In this document: in pieces, positions 1-7,826 of the stretch
How the letters are laid out: every line of letters starts with the position of its first letter
Numbering within the stretch: the first letter of the stretch is position 1
Assembly (NCBI GenBank): GCA_026169575.1
Contig: JAPFCT010000353.1
Coordinates: 1 to 17,544 of the forward strand
Direction: 5' to 3'
DNA from: Faecalimonas sp.
GTDB lineage: Bacteria > Bacillota_A > Clostridia > Lachnospirales > Lachnospiraceae
Length of the DNA stretch: 17,544 bases
Made by a program: the position numbers and the translations under genes
Notes under the pieces: model-generated
What the model was told of the DNA's origin: nothing
What the model saw: the letters and a program-made list of their open reading frames with translations, nothing else
The model's database searches: none

Positions 1-842
1 TATCCGCAGTGGACAAATGGATCATCTCCAAGATGAACACACTGACAAAAGATGTGACAGAGAACATGGATAAATTTGAACTTGGAATTGCCGTGCAGAA
101 AGTCTATGACTTTATCTGGGATGAGTTCTGTGACTGGTATATTGAGCTTGCAAAATACCGTATTTACCATGCAGAGGAAAATCCGGCTGCAGCAAACTGT
201 GCGCTTTATACATTAAAGACTGTGCTTGGCGATGCGTTGAAGCTGTTACATCCGTTTATGCCGTTTGTGACAGAAGAGATTTACGGTGCACTTGTTCCGG
301 AAGAAGAATCTCTGATGATGTCCACATGGCCGGAGTACAGTGAGGGCAGATGCTACGCAGAGGCAGAAAACATCGTAGATCATATGAAAGAGATCATCCG
401 CGGTGTAAGAAATGTAAGAGCAGAAATGAACGTTGCTCCAAGCCGCAAGGCGAAAACTTATATCGTCTGTGAAAATACAGAGCTCTGTCAGGGATTTGAG
501 GAGATCAAAGAGTCTTCCATGCCGCTGATGAGCGCAAATGAGATTCAGATCCAGTCCGACAAGAGCGGAATCGCAGAGGATGCAGTATCTGTCGTAGTTG
601 CAGATGCAGTTGTATACCTGCCGATGGAAGAGCTGGTTGACTTTGAGCAGGAATTAGAGCGTCTGACAAAAGAGGAAGCGCGTCTGACAAAAGAGCTTGC
701 CCGTGTCAATGGCATGTTGAACAATGAGAAGTTCATCAGCAAGGCTCCGGAAGCAAAGATCAATGAAGAAAGAGCAAAACTTGAGAAATATACACAGATG
801 ATGGAACAAGTACAGGAACGATTAAAAGGACTTAGAAAGTAA
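1..842 (+). CDS. valS: Valyl-tRNA synthetase, C-terminal part (5' truncated by window edge)
   Basis: ValRS charges tRNA-Val with valine in the cytoplasm. Only about the last 279 residues are present; the frame is open from base 3. The visible part begins at the helical anticodon-binding domain (DKWIISKMN, then WDEFCDWYIELAK and the HPFMPFVTEEIY motif typical of class Ia synthetases). It ends with the charged coiled-coil tail characteristic of ValRS (EELVDFEQELERLTKEE onward to RLKGLRK). The Rossmann catalytic core, the HIGH and KMSKS motifs and the editing domain would lie upstream of the window. The DxWYIE block and the C-terminal coiled coil together separate ValRS from IleRS and LeuRS. The next gene starts 25 bases after the stop with no terminator between, so the two are probably co-transcribed. 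Confidence 0.96.
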   Translation, partial: SAVDKWIISKMNTLTKDVTENMDKFELGIAVQKVYDFIWDEFCDWYIELAKYRIYHAEENPAAANCALYTLKTVLGDALKLLHPFMPFVTEEIYGALVPEEESLMMSTWPEYSEGRCYAEAENIVDHMKEIIRGVRNVRAEMNVAPSRKAKTYIVCENTELCQGFEEIKESSMPLMSANEIQIQSDKSGIAEDAVSVVVADAVVYLPMEELVDFEQELERLTKEEARLTKELARVNGMLNNEKFISKAPEAKINEERAKLEKYTQMMEQVQERLKGLRK

Positions 843-867
843 GCACATCAGATTGTGAGAGGTGACA

Positions 868-3138
868 ATGAAACGGATTCATATCAAACGCCCCGATATA
901 AAGGGTGGCATACAAAAGGTGAAAAATTTAAAGCTGGAAGATATTAAGAACTATTGGAAGAAGAGAAAAGAACGCAGGGAACAGATCTTAGAGAAGAGGC
1001 GCAACAGCCCGCTGGCGAGGAAGCTGGCGCCGTGTTACAAGTTCATGAATCAGTTTTCGCTTGTATTTCATGCACTTTTGGCATGCTTTTTGAACCTGGT
1101 CATCGAATGTATTTCCAGACATTCTCTTGTGCAGGGGTGGAATTATATGATCGAGACACCGAAGGTGTTTTTGTATAATTCATTTTTGATCTTTATCACG
1201 TTTTCTGTTGTATATCTCGTAAGAAGACGTATTTTTGCCAGAATTCTTTTGAGTGTATTCTGGATCGGACTTGGTGTGACGAACGGGTACATGCTGATGA
1301 AGCGTGTCACCCCGTTCAACGCGCAGGATTTAAAGGTTGCCGGCGATGCGGTGACCTTGATCAACTCGTATTTTAACGGAATTGAACTTGTGGCGGTGAT
1401 CGTCGGCGTCGCGGCGGTCATCGTGTGGGTCATTTCCATGTGGAAGCGCGGCGGGCAGTATGCCGGAAAGATGCGGAGGGTACTTGCGCTGACCGGAGTG
1501 GTATTCTGGTTTGGACTGTTCTTTGTCGTGACAGACGTGGCGCTTGATAAGCGGGTAATCTCCAACTATTTCGGGAACATTGCTTTCGCCTATGAAGATT
1601 ATGGATTTCCATACTGCTTTATGTCGAGCGTATTTAACACCGGAATTTCACAGCCAAACGGCTACAGTGAGGAAATGATCGCCCAGATCAGTGAGAACGG
1701 TGCGATCACAGAGGCCACGACCGGCAGAAAAGAAATGCCAAATATCCTTTTTATCCAGCTGGAATCGTTCTTTGATACAAGTGAAGTAGAATTTTTGCAG
1801 ACATCCCAGGATCCGCTCCCGAATTTCCGGGCGCTTTCTAAGAAGTATTCTTCCGGATATTTTAAAGTGCCGTCAGTCGGAGCAGGAACTGCCAACACGG
1901 AATTTGAGGTGCTGACCGGGATGAACCTGCGGTATTTTGGACCGGGAGAGTATCCATATAAGACGATCTTAAAGAAAGAGACTGCGGAAAGCGCGGCGAC
2001 AGCGCTGAAGCGGTTTGGTTACGGCGCACATGCGCTCCATAATAACGGAGGAAACTTCTACAGCCGAGCGACGGTATTTGACAATATTGGATTTGACAGC
2101 TACACAAGTAAGGAATTTATGAATATTCTCCAGCTGACGGAAAATGGCTGGGCGAAAGATGATATTCTTACAGAACATATTATGAATGCAATGGATTCGA
2201 CGGAGCAGCAGGATTTTGTATTTGGGATCACTGTGCAGAGTCATGGAGATTACTACGGACAGCATCTGGAAAACCCGCGCATCAAAGTGACCGGGATCGA
2301 GGATGAAGAGATCCGAAGTGCATGGGAATATTATGTGAACCAGATCTATGAAGTAGATCAGTTTATCGGGGATCTTGTCCAGGCATTGAAGGACAGAGAG
2401 GAACCGACGGTTCTTGTCCTTTACGGAGATCATCTCCCGACACTCGGTCTGGAATCCGAGGATCTGAAGGGAAGATATCTGTACAATACAAACTATGTTG
2501 TGTGGGACAATATCGGACTGGAAAAACAGGACCGGAATATTGCATCTTATCAGATCATGGCGGATGTCTTTGAAAAGCTTGATATCCATTCCGGAACAAT
2601 ATTCAATTATCACCAGAGAAGAAGACAGACGAAGAACTATCTGCTCGATCTCGAGATGCTCCAGTATGATATTCTCTATGGAGAAAAATATGTCTACGGA
2701 GGGAAAAACCCGGTACCGGAAGGACATATGCAGATGGGGATCAAGGATGTTGTGCTGACAGATCTGATCACACAGCTTGACGGCACTTACAGTCTCTATG
2801 GGGAGAACTTTACAAAATACAGCAAAGTCTATGTCAATGGAGAGAAGAAGAGTTCCAAATTTTTAAATAATACAAGAATCGAGCTTCAGGAGACCGAACT
2901 GAAAGAGGGAGATATCATCACGATCATCCAGATGGGATCAAGCAATACCGTCTTTCGGACTTCTGCGGAGTATATTTACCGCGACGGCAAGATCGAGGAA
3001 CTGACAGAAGAACTGAAACTTCAGCTTGAGGAAGAAGAAAAGGCAAAAGAGTCTTTGCAAAAAGAACAGACCGGAGAGGAAAAGCCGGAGAGTACGAAGA
3101 CGACGGGAGATACCCCGTCTGAAGAGACAAAGAAATAA
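868..3138 (+). CDS. LTA synthase family membrane sulfatase-fold enzyme
   Basis: A 756-residue polytopic enzyme of the LtaS/alkaline-phosphatase superfamily, which transfers glycerol phosphate from phosphatidylglycerol onto a lipid-anchored chain on the outer membrane face. A basic cytoplasmic N-terminus is followed by five predicted membrane segments (about 63-82, 100-120, 122-142, 169-190, 204-225) and the extracellular catalytic domain. Residues matching the known LtaS site are visible: Glu299 in IQLESFF, the presumed nucleophile Thr341 in GAGTANTEFE, and Asp521-His522 in LYGDHLP. After the catalytic domain comes a beta-rich, IPT/TIG-like segment (about 635-705), then a very charged Lys/Glu tail. 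I chose ATG 868 over GTG 862 because GAGAGG at 857-862 is correctly spaced for 868 and overlaps 862. The exact polymer product is inferred, so no gene symbol is given. Confidence 0.9.
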   Translation: MKRIHIKRPDIKGGIQKVKNLKLEDIKNYWKKRKERREQILEKRRNSPLARKLAPCYKFMNQFSLVFHALLACFLNLVIECISRHSLVQGWNYMIETPKVFLYNSFLIFITFSVVYLVRRRIFARILLSVFWIGLGVTNGYMLMKRVTPFNAQDLKVAGDAVTLINSYFNGIELVAVIVGVAAVIVWVISMWKRGGQYAGKMRRVLALTGVVFWFGLFFVVTDVALDKRVISNYFGNIAFAYEDYGFPYCFMSSVFNTGISQPNGYSEEMIAQISENGAITEATTGRKEMPNILFIQLESFFDTSEVEFLQTSQDPLPNFRALSKKYSSGYFKVPSVGAGTANTEFEVLTGMNLRYFGPGEYPYKTILKKETAESAATALKRFGYGAHALHNNGGNFYSRATVFDNIGFDSYTSKEFMNILQLTENGWAKDDILTEHIMNAMDSTEQQDFVFGITVQSHGDYYGQHLENPRIKVTGIEDEEIRSAWEYYVNQIYEVDQFIGDLVQALKDREEPTVLVLYGDHLPTLGLESEDLKGRYLYNTNYVVWDNIGLEKQDRNIASYQIMADVFEKLDIHSGTIFNYHQRRRQTKNYLLDLEMLQYDILYGEKYVYGGKNPVPEGHMQMGIKDVVLTDLITQLDGTYSLYGENFTKYSKVYVNGEKKSSKFLNNTRIELQETELKEGDIITIIQMGSSNTVFRTSAEYIYRDGKIEELTEELKLQLEEEEKAKESLQKEQTGEEKPESTKTTGDTPSEETKK

Positions 3139-3151
3139 TGGAGAAAAACAA

Positions 3152-4450
3152 GTGGATTATCAGGAAAGTATCAAATATATTTTAGACATTCCAAAATTCA
3201 CAGTGAAGAATCATCTGACACATACAAAGGAATTTCTGGAAAGACTGGGGAACCCTCAAAATGGAAGGAAAGTCATTCATGTGGCGGGGACAAATGGAAA
3301 GGGCTCTGTATGTGCATACATACAGGCTCTTTTGCTTGCAGAGGAAAAGTCGACTGGTTTTTTTAGTTCTCCGCATCTTGTAAAGATGAATGAGAGGATC
3401 CAGATCAATGGAAAACAGATTGATGACCAGACCTTTCTCTCTGTATTTGAGAAGGTAAAGTACACTGTGGATGAGATGGAAAAAGACGGACTGGCACATC
3501 CGACTTTTTTTGAATTTTTGTTTGGGATGGCGATGACTGCCTTTGCGTGGGCAGAGACAGAGTATGTTGTGCTGGAGACGGGACTCGGCGGAAGACTGGA
3601 TGCAACAAATGCGGTGGACGATCCGGTACTGACTGTGATCACCTCGATCGGGTTTGATCACACAGAGATCCTGGGGGATACGATAGAGAAGATCGCGGCG
3701 GAAAAAGGCGGGATCATCAAGCCGCAGGTTCCGCTGGTCTTTGACGGGAACCAGTCGCAGGCCGCTGCGGTTCTTCGACAAATTGCGGAGAAATATGACG
3801 CACCTTGCAGAGAAATCACGAAAGATGCGTACGAAATTCAGGAAATCACTGATAAATATATTGCATTTTCAAAACGAAATGCGTATGATGAAGATGTTAC
3901 ATGGAAGCTGTCCAACACCGGCTGTTATCAGGCGGACAATGCACTGCTTGCACTGGAGGCAGTCAGTCTCCTTCTGCCCGAGAGACATAAAAAATTGTGG
4001 GCAGATGCACTTTTTCATGTAAAATGGCCGGGGAGAATGGAGGAGATCCTTCCGGGCGTCTACATAGACGGAGCGCACAATCAGAGTGCAGTAGAACGAT
4101 TTGTGGAGACTGTAAAAAGAAGACCGGCATGCAATGGGCGTACGGTGATCTTATTTTCCGCAGTCAGAGAGAAAGCTTATGAGGAAATGATTGCGACACT
4201 GTGCAGAAATTTAAAGGTGGACAGTTATGTGATCACGACCGTAGAAAGTACACGAAAAGCCGATGCGGGGGAACTTGCCCAGATCGTGCGAAATTATACA
4301 GACAGTGAAGTGATTGTCAGGGAACAATTAGAAGAGGCGTGGGCGGAAATGATGAGACAAAAAGGAGAAGACGGCATCGCTTACTGCCTTGGCTCACTCT
4401 ACCTTGTAGGTATGATCAAAGAGCTTGTGAAGGGAGAACCATCATGTTAG
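3152..4450 (+). CDS. folC: Folylpolyglutamate synthase / dihydrofolate synthase
   Basis: FolC adds glutamate to folates, and in many bacteria also to dihydropteroate, using ATP in the cytoplasm. The 432-residue product has the Mur-ligase-type layout. Visible motifs are the P-loop HVAGTNGKGS (43-52), the ETGLGGRLDATNAV block starting at Glu142, TSIGFDHTEILG with the EKGGIIK segment just after, and the C-terminal-domain DGAHN motif at 306-310. The open frame extends upstream into the previous gene, but that part is arginine- and lysine-rich out-of-frame readthrough. The start is GTG 3152, with GGAG at 3140-3143 eight bases upstream, giving MDYQESIKYIL, a normal FolC beginning. It starts 13 bases after the LTA synthase stop and overlaps the next small ORF by seven bases, so it is mid-operon. 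Confidence 0.96.
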   Translation: MDYQESIKYILDIPKFTVKNHLTHTKEFLERLGNPQNGRKVIHVAGTNGKGSVCAYIQALLLAEEKSTGFFSSPHLVKMNERIQINGKQIDDQTFLSVFEKVKYTVDEMEKDGLAHPTFFEFLFGMAMTAFAWAETEYVVLETGLGGRLDATNAVDDPVLTVITSIGFDHTEILGDTIEKIAAEKGGIIKPQVPLVFDGNQSQAAAVLRQIAEKYDAPCREITKDAYEIQEITDKYIAFSKRNAYDEDVTWKLSNTGCYQADNALLALEAVSLLLPERHKKLWADALFHVKWPGRMEEILPGVYIDGAHNQSAVERFVETVKRRPACNGRTVILFSAVREKAYEEMIATLCRNLKVDSYVITTVESTRKADAGELAQIVRNYTDSEVIVREQLEEAWAEMMRQKGEDGIAYCLGSLYLVGMIKELVKGEPSC

Positions 4451-4578
4451 ATTATGAAGAAGAATTAAAGAAATTCAAACCAAGCCTGGAAGTAGATGAT
4501 ATAGAGGAGGCGGTGTATCAGGAGGATTTGTCTGATATGACAGATATTCTGAGGGAGATGCTCAGTCAGGCGAAATAG
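4444..4578 (+). CDS. Small acidic protein, 44 residues, unknown function
   Basis: A short frame beginning at ATG 4444 inside the last codons of folC (seven-base overlap). It is preceded by AGGGAG at 4431-4436 with seven-base spacing, which is a good ribosome site. The product (MLDYEEELKKFKPSLEVDD to MLSQAK) is soluble and strongly acidic, with a central EDLSDMTDILREML stretch that looks helical. No cysteine, membrane segment or recognised motif is present. The overlapping start implies translational coupling to folC, and the TPR gene begins 23 bases after its stop. Position and ribosome site support a real gene. Function is not recognisable. Confidence 0.65.
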   Translation: MLDYEEELKKFKPSLEVDDIEEAVYQEDLSDMTDILREMLSQAK

Positions 4579-4601
4579 CGGAAAGATTACGGTGGGATTA
4601 C

Positions 4602-6152
4602 ATGGAGTATACGGAGAAAATATTACATCAGTCAAATTACTGGTATAATGATGGACTGAGAAAAGCAAAAATAAGGGACATATCGGGCGCTGTTCAGTCA
4701 TTAAAGCGGAGCCTGCAGTACAACAGAGAGCATATCGATGCGAGAAATCTTCTCGGACTTGTCTATTACGGCAGAGGAGAGATCGCGGAGGCGATCGTAG
4801 AATGGATCATCAGTCAGAATTTTAAAAAGTCGGACAACCTGGCGGGACATTTTATCCGCGAGATCCAGAAGGATAAGAAGACGCTAGAGGAGATTGACAA
4901 GGCCGTGCAGATGTACAATCAGTGTCTGGTCTACTGCGAGCAGGGGGCGGAAGATCTGGCGGTGATCCAGCTGAAAAAGGTGATTCAGATACATCCGTCT
5001 TATCTGAAAGCACTCCAGCTTCTGGCGCTTCTGTATTTAAAGACAGAACAGTATCAGAAGGCAAGGCAGATCTTAAAGCGGGCGCACCGGCTTGACACGA
5101 CAAACGAGACGACGCTGAAATATATGCATGAGCTGTCGGAACAGAAAGGAAAGCAGGGAACAAGGGGAAGAGAGCAGAAGGCATATCCGATCGGAAATGA
5201 TACGATCATTCAGCCGGCGGTCTCTCCGCTGAAAGACAATGCAGGATTTCTTACGATCCTCAATATTGTAATCGGGATTTTACTTGGAGCGGCAGTCGTA
5301 TGGTTCCTGATCGTTCCCGCGGTCAATGAGGTCAAAGCAAACCGGAGCAATAAGTCGGTGCTTGCTTTTACTGAGGAGATCAATTCCAAAGATGCGCAGA
5401 TCAGTGCAATGAAAAAGGAACTGGAAACGATACGCAATTCTTCTGATGAGAATGCAGCGGCGACAGCGGCGGCGTTGGCGTCAAAAGACAGCTATGAGAA
5501 GCTCCTGACGGTAAAGGAACATTATAGTTCCGGTCAGTACGCATATGCCACACTTGCAAAAGAACTTCTGGAAGTGCAGAAAGATTCGCTGGGAGATCAG
5601 GGAAAGGTACAGTATCAGGCAATCGCGGATGAAGTGTACCCGGGGGTATGCGCCGAACATTACAGCAGCGCCAGGGAAAGCTACCGTCAGGGAGACTACA
5701 AAAAGTCGATCGAACTTCTGGAAGAACTGATCCGGATGGATGAGCATTATAAAGACGGGGAGGCAATGCTGCTGCTTGGGGATTCCTATCTTTTGAATAA
5801 TGAGAAGGAGAAAGCAGATGCAATGTACCAGAAGATCATGGATGCCTACCCGAAGACGGATGTGGCAAAAAGAGCCGAAGAGGCAGCAAAAGGATCGCCG
5901 GCAAACGGCAAAGATGCTGCTGGGGAAGAAAATACAGAAGATTCTTCTGGAAATGAATATACCGATCCGGGCCAGTATGGTGGAGAAAATTATGATAACT
6001 ATGGGGATCCTTATGGAGATTCTGCGGGAAATACGCAGGGAGAAGGCTATCAGGATTCTTATGATGATTATCAGGGAACAGAAGGCGGCTATGGAGATGT
6101 CGGTGGCGGAACAGATGGATACGGGGCTGATGCAGAACCGGAAGGCTATTAA
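4602..6152 (+). CDS. Membrane-anchored tetratricopeptide repeat protein
   Basis: A 516-residue protein with TPR-like helical repeats on both sides of one membrane span. Residues 1 to about 185 hold several TPR-like units (for example SLKRSLQYNREHIDARNLLGLVYY written in two parts: SLKRSLQYNREH and IDARNLLGLVYYGRGE; later LKALQLLALLYLKTEQYQKA). A hydrophobic segment at about 215-240 is followed by a probable coiled coil (245-285) and a second TPR block (about 295-415) of the outer-membrane-lipoprotein/YbgF-like kind (GDYKKSIELLEEL, LLLGDSYLLNNEKEKAD). The last 80 residues are low-complexity, rich in Gly, Tyr, Asp and Glu. ATG 4602 follows GGTGGGA at 4591-4597. TPR proteins scaffold protein complexes; the partner here is unknown. 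The gene closes the valS-to-TPR transcription unit. A near-copy of its final codons lies just past the stop in another frame (see repeat entry). Confidence 0.85.
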   Translation: MEYTEKILHQSNYWYNDGLRKAKIRDISGAVQSLKRSLQYNREHIDARNLLGLVYYGRGEIAEAIVEWIISQNFKKSDNLAGHFIREIQKDKKTLEEIDKAVQMYNQCLVYCEQGAEDLAVIQLKKVIQIHPSYLKALQLLALLYLKTEQYQKARQILKRAHRLDTTNETTLKYMHELSEQKGKQGTRGREQKAYPIGNDTIIQPAVSPLKDNAGFLTILNIVIGILLGAAVVWFLIVPAVNEVKANRSNKSVLAFTEEINSKDAQISAMKKELETIRNSSDENAAATAAALASKDSYEKLLTVKEHYSSGQYAYATLAKELLEVQKDSLGDQGKVQYQAIADEVYPGVCAEHYSSARESYRQGDYKKSIELLEELIRMDEHYKDGEAMLLLGDSYLLNNEKEKADAMYQKIMDAYPKTDVAKRAEEAAKGSPANGKDAAGEENTEDSSGNEYTDPGQYGGENYDNYGDPYGDSAGNTQGEGYQDSYDDYQGTEGGYGDVGGGTDGYGADAEPEGY

Positions 6153-6186
6153 AGGGATCCGGGCTGACGCAGAGCCGGAAGGCTAT
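6124..6186 (+). repeat. Imperfect tandem duplication spanning the TPR gene stop codon
   Basis: Two 26-base copies (6124-6149 and 6161-6186) match at 24 positions and are offset by 37 bases. Both can encode ADAEPEGY. The two differences fall at third codon positions and are synonymous (GAT/GAC, GAA/GAG). The first copy ends the TPR protein immediately before its TAA at 6150-6152. Because 37 is not a multiple of three, the second copy lies in the +1 frame, which stays open to a stop ending at 6249. Confidence 0.85.
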
Positions 6187-6205
6187 ATAGAACAAAGTAC
6201 GAAAG

Positions 6206-6242
6206 AAAAGGAGATACACGAGGAAGTGTATGTCCTTTTTTT
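6206..6242 (+). terminator. Rho-independent terminator after the TPR gene
   Basis: Left arm 6206-6219 and right arm 6226-6239 pair over 14 positions with one G-G mismatch, around a six-base loop (GAGGAA). A run of T follows to 6242. It ends the upstream operon but lies only 24 bases before the spoIIAA start codon. Confidence 0.8.
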
Positions 6243-6266
6243 CATTTGAAAATGCAGGAGGGTGTT

Positions 6267-6581
6267 ATGGAATATCAGATACAGGAAAACAGTCTTACAA
6301 TCTTTTTGCCCGCAGAGTTAGACCACTGCAATGCGGAGCAGGTGCGAAAAAAAGCAGATATGCTGATCGAGCATAATCATATCAGATATGTTATTTTTGA
6401 TTTTGCAGATACGAACTTTATGGACAGCTCCGGGATCGGGGTGATCATGGGACGCTATAAGCTAGTCTGTCTGACGGGCGGGGAAGTCTGGGCAGTACAT
6501 GCAAATGAACGGATCCGGAAAATATTGAAAATGTCAGGTGTGACAAAAATAATCCAGATGTTTGAGGAGGAGAAGCAATGA
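6267..6581 (+). CDS. spoIIAA: Anti-sigma F factor antagonist (anti-anti-sigma factor)
   Basis: SpoIIAA releases sigma F by binding SpoIIAB when unphosphorylated; SpoIIAB inactivates it by phosphorylating a serine, and SpoIIE reverses this. The 104-residue STAS-domain protein carries the diagnostic FMDSSGIGVIMGRYK segment. Ser54 aligns with the phosphorylated Ser58 of Bacillus subtilis SpoIIAA, by my alignment. The N-terminal ELDHCNAEQVRKK strand-turn-helix also matches the family. The open frame begins at TTG 6246, but ATG 6267 has a perfect AGGAGG at 6256-6261 five bases upstream and gives normal family length. It is the first gene of the spoIIA operon, and its stop overlaps the next start (ATGA). 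Confidence 0.96.
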   Translation: MEYQIQENSLTIFLPAELDHCNAEQVRKKADMLIEHNHIRYVIFDFADTNFMDSSGIGVIMGRYKLVCLTGGEVWAVHANERIRKILKMSGVTKIIQMFEEEKQ

Positions 6582-7036
6582 TGAAGGGCACAAATGAAAT
6601 GGAACTGGTATTTGACAGCAGACCGGTCAACGAAGGGTTTGCGCGGGTGTCGGTAGCGGCATTTATGACACAGTTAAATCCGACGCTGGAGGAAGTGTCT
6701 GACGTGAAGACAGCGGTCTCCGAGGCAGTGACAAATGCACTGATCCACGGGTATGACGGAAGCGTAAAGAAGATTTACATCCGGTGCTGGATCGAGGGGC
6801 AGACACTCTATGCAGAGATCAAAGATGAGGGGAAAGGGATTGAAAATATTGAAAAGGCGATGGAGCCATTGTTCACGACAAGACCGGAGCTTGACCGTTC
6901 CGGGATGGGATTTGCCTTTATGGAGGCCTTTATGGACAATGTGTATGTGGAATCTGCGCCGGGAAAAGGGACCCTTGTCCGCATGAAAAAGACAATCGGG
7001 AAAGGCAGGGACTTATGGACCACACAATCGCTTTAA
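6578..7036 (+). CDS. spoIIAB: Anti-sigma F factor, serine protein kinase
   Basis: SpoIIAB binds and silences sigma F in the predivisional cell and mother cell, and phosphorylates SpoIIAA. The 152-residue GHKL-fold protein shows the Bergerat ATP-site motifs: the N box EAVTNALIHGY (Glu49, Asn53), DEGKGI (Asp83-Ile88) and RSGMGF (107-112), plus PLFTTRPELDRSG, which is nearly identical to B. subtilis. ATG 6578 overlaps the spoIIAA stop by four bases and follows GGAGGAG within the end of spoIIAA; ATG 6581 is a possible alternative. The last seven codons overlap the start of sigF, so the three proteins are translationally coupled, consistent with a need for controlled stoichiometry. Confidence 0.96.
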   Translation: MMKGTNEMELVFDSRPVNEGFARVSVAAFMTQLNPTLEEVSDVKTAVSEAVTNALIHGYDGSVKKIYIRCWIEGQTLYAEIKDEGKGIENIEKAMEPLFTTRPELDRSGMGFAFMEAFMDNVYVESAPGKGTLVRMKKTIGKGRDLWTTQSL

Positions 7037-7737
7037 TTCAGAGATCACACGATGGAGATGAAAAAGCGAGAGAACAATTGGTGGAAGAAAATACCGGGCT
7101 GGTATGGTGTATTGTAAAGCGTTTCTTCGGGAGGGGGACAGACAGCGAAGATCTGTTTCAGATCGGGAGCATCGGGCTTTTAAAGGCGATCGATAAATTT
7201 GATCTGAACTATGATGTGAAATTTTCAACTTACGCAGTGCCGATGATCTCAGGAGAGATCAGACGTTTTTTGAGAGATGACGGAATGATCAAGGTGAGCA
7301 GGTCGCTAAAAGAGACGGCATACAAAGCATTTCTTGCAAGGGAACGTCTTCAGAGGAAATACAACCGGGAGCCGACGATGGAAGAACTGGCGAAGGAGAT
7401 GGGAGTGGGAAAGGAAGAACTGGCGATGGCGCTCGATGCAAGCGGAGAAGTGGAGTCGCTGCACAAACCAATCTATCAGAAAGACGGCAATGAGATCGAG
7501 CTCCTTGATAAACTGGAGGAAGAGGAACGGCAGGAGGAGTCTATCCTGAACCATATGCTGATAAGGCAGCTGCTCGAGGAACTTGACAAGGAGGAGCGGC
7601 AGCTGATCTACCTGAGATATTTTGCAAACCAGACGCAGTCGGAGATCGGAAAAAGGATGGGCATCTCACAGGTGCAGGTATCGAGACTGGAGAAGAAAAT
7701 TTTAAAAAATATGAGGACAAAAATACAGACCGGGTGA
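7015..7737 (+). CDS. sigF: RNA polymerase sigma factor SigF (forespore-specific)
   Basis: Sigma F is the first compartment-specific sigma factor of the forespore. The 240-residue protein has region 2 (NTGLVWCIVKRF, SEDLFQIGSIGLLKAIDKFD, KFSTYAVPMISGEIRRFLRDDG), region 3 (about 100-150, ending in the EVESLHKPI block) and a region 4 helix-turn-helix (QSEIGKRMGISQVQVSRLEKK) near the C-terminus. Sigma F and sigma G are close relatives. The assignment to SigF rests on its place directly after spoIIAA and spoIIAB. ATG 7015 lies 22 bases inside spoIIAB, with GGCAGGG just upstream. A strong hairpin directly follows the stop. Confidence 0.95.
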   Translation: MDHTIALIQRSHDGDEKAREQLVEENTGLVWCIVKRFFGRGTDSEDLFQIGSIGLLKAIDKFDLNYDVKFSTYAVPMISGEIRRFLRDDGMIKVSRSLKETAYKAFLARERLQRKYNREPTMEELAKEMGVGKEELAMALDASGEVESLHKPIYQKDGNEIELLDKLEEEERQEESILNHMLIRQLLEELDKEERQLIYLRYFANQTQSEIGKRMGISQVQVSRLEKKILKNMRTKIQTG

Positions 7738-7789
7738 AAAAAGAAGGACTGCATGGCAGAATCAGAAACTGTCAGCAGTTCTTCTTTTT
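7738..7789 (+). terminator. Rho-independent terminator of the spoIIA operon
   Basis: The arms 7738-7752 and 7775-7789 form a 15-base-pair stem with one G-U pair. An inner stem (TGGCAG with CTGTCA, one G-U pair) extends it. The right arm ends in a T-rich run. The hairpin begins right after the sigF stop codon and separates sigF from the spoVA operon. Confidence 0.88.
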
Positions 7790-7826
7790 ATGACAGAATC
7801 AAATGCATGCGGTTTTCTGATACGTT

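Noticed and set aside
1969..2727. 252-residue open frame on the minus strand inside the LTA synthase gene
   Set aside because: It lies fully opposite a gene with intact catalytic motifs, its translation has no recognisable domain, and no ribosome site supports it. It is a shadow of the coding strand.
6180..6204. Sigma-H-like promoter (AGGCTATA with GAAA) before spoIIAA
   Set aside because: The -35 lacks the conserved AGGA core and the -10 lacks GAAT. The match is no better than chance for a region this size.
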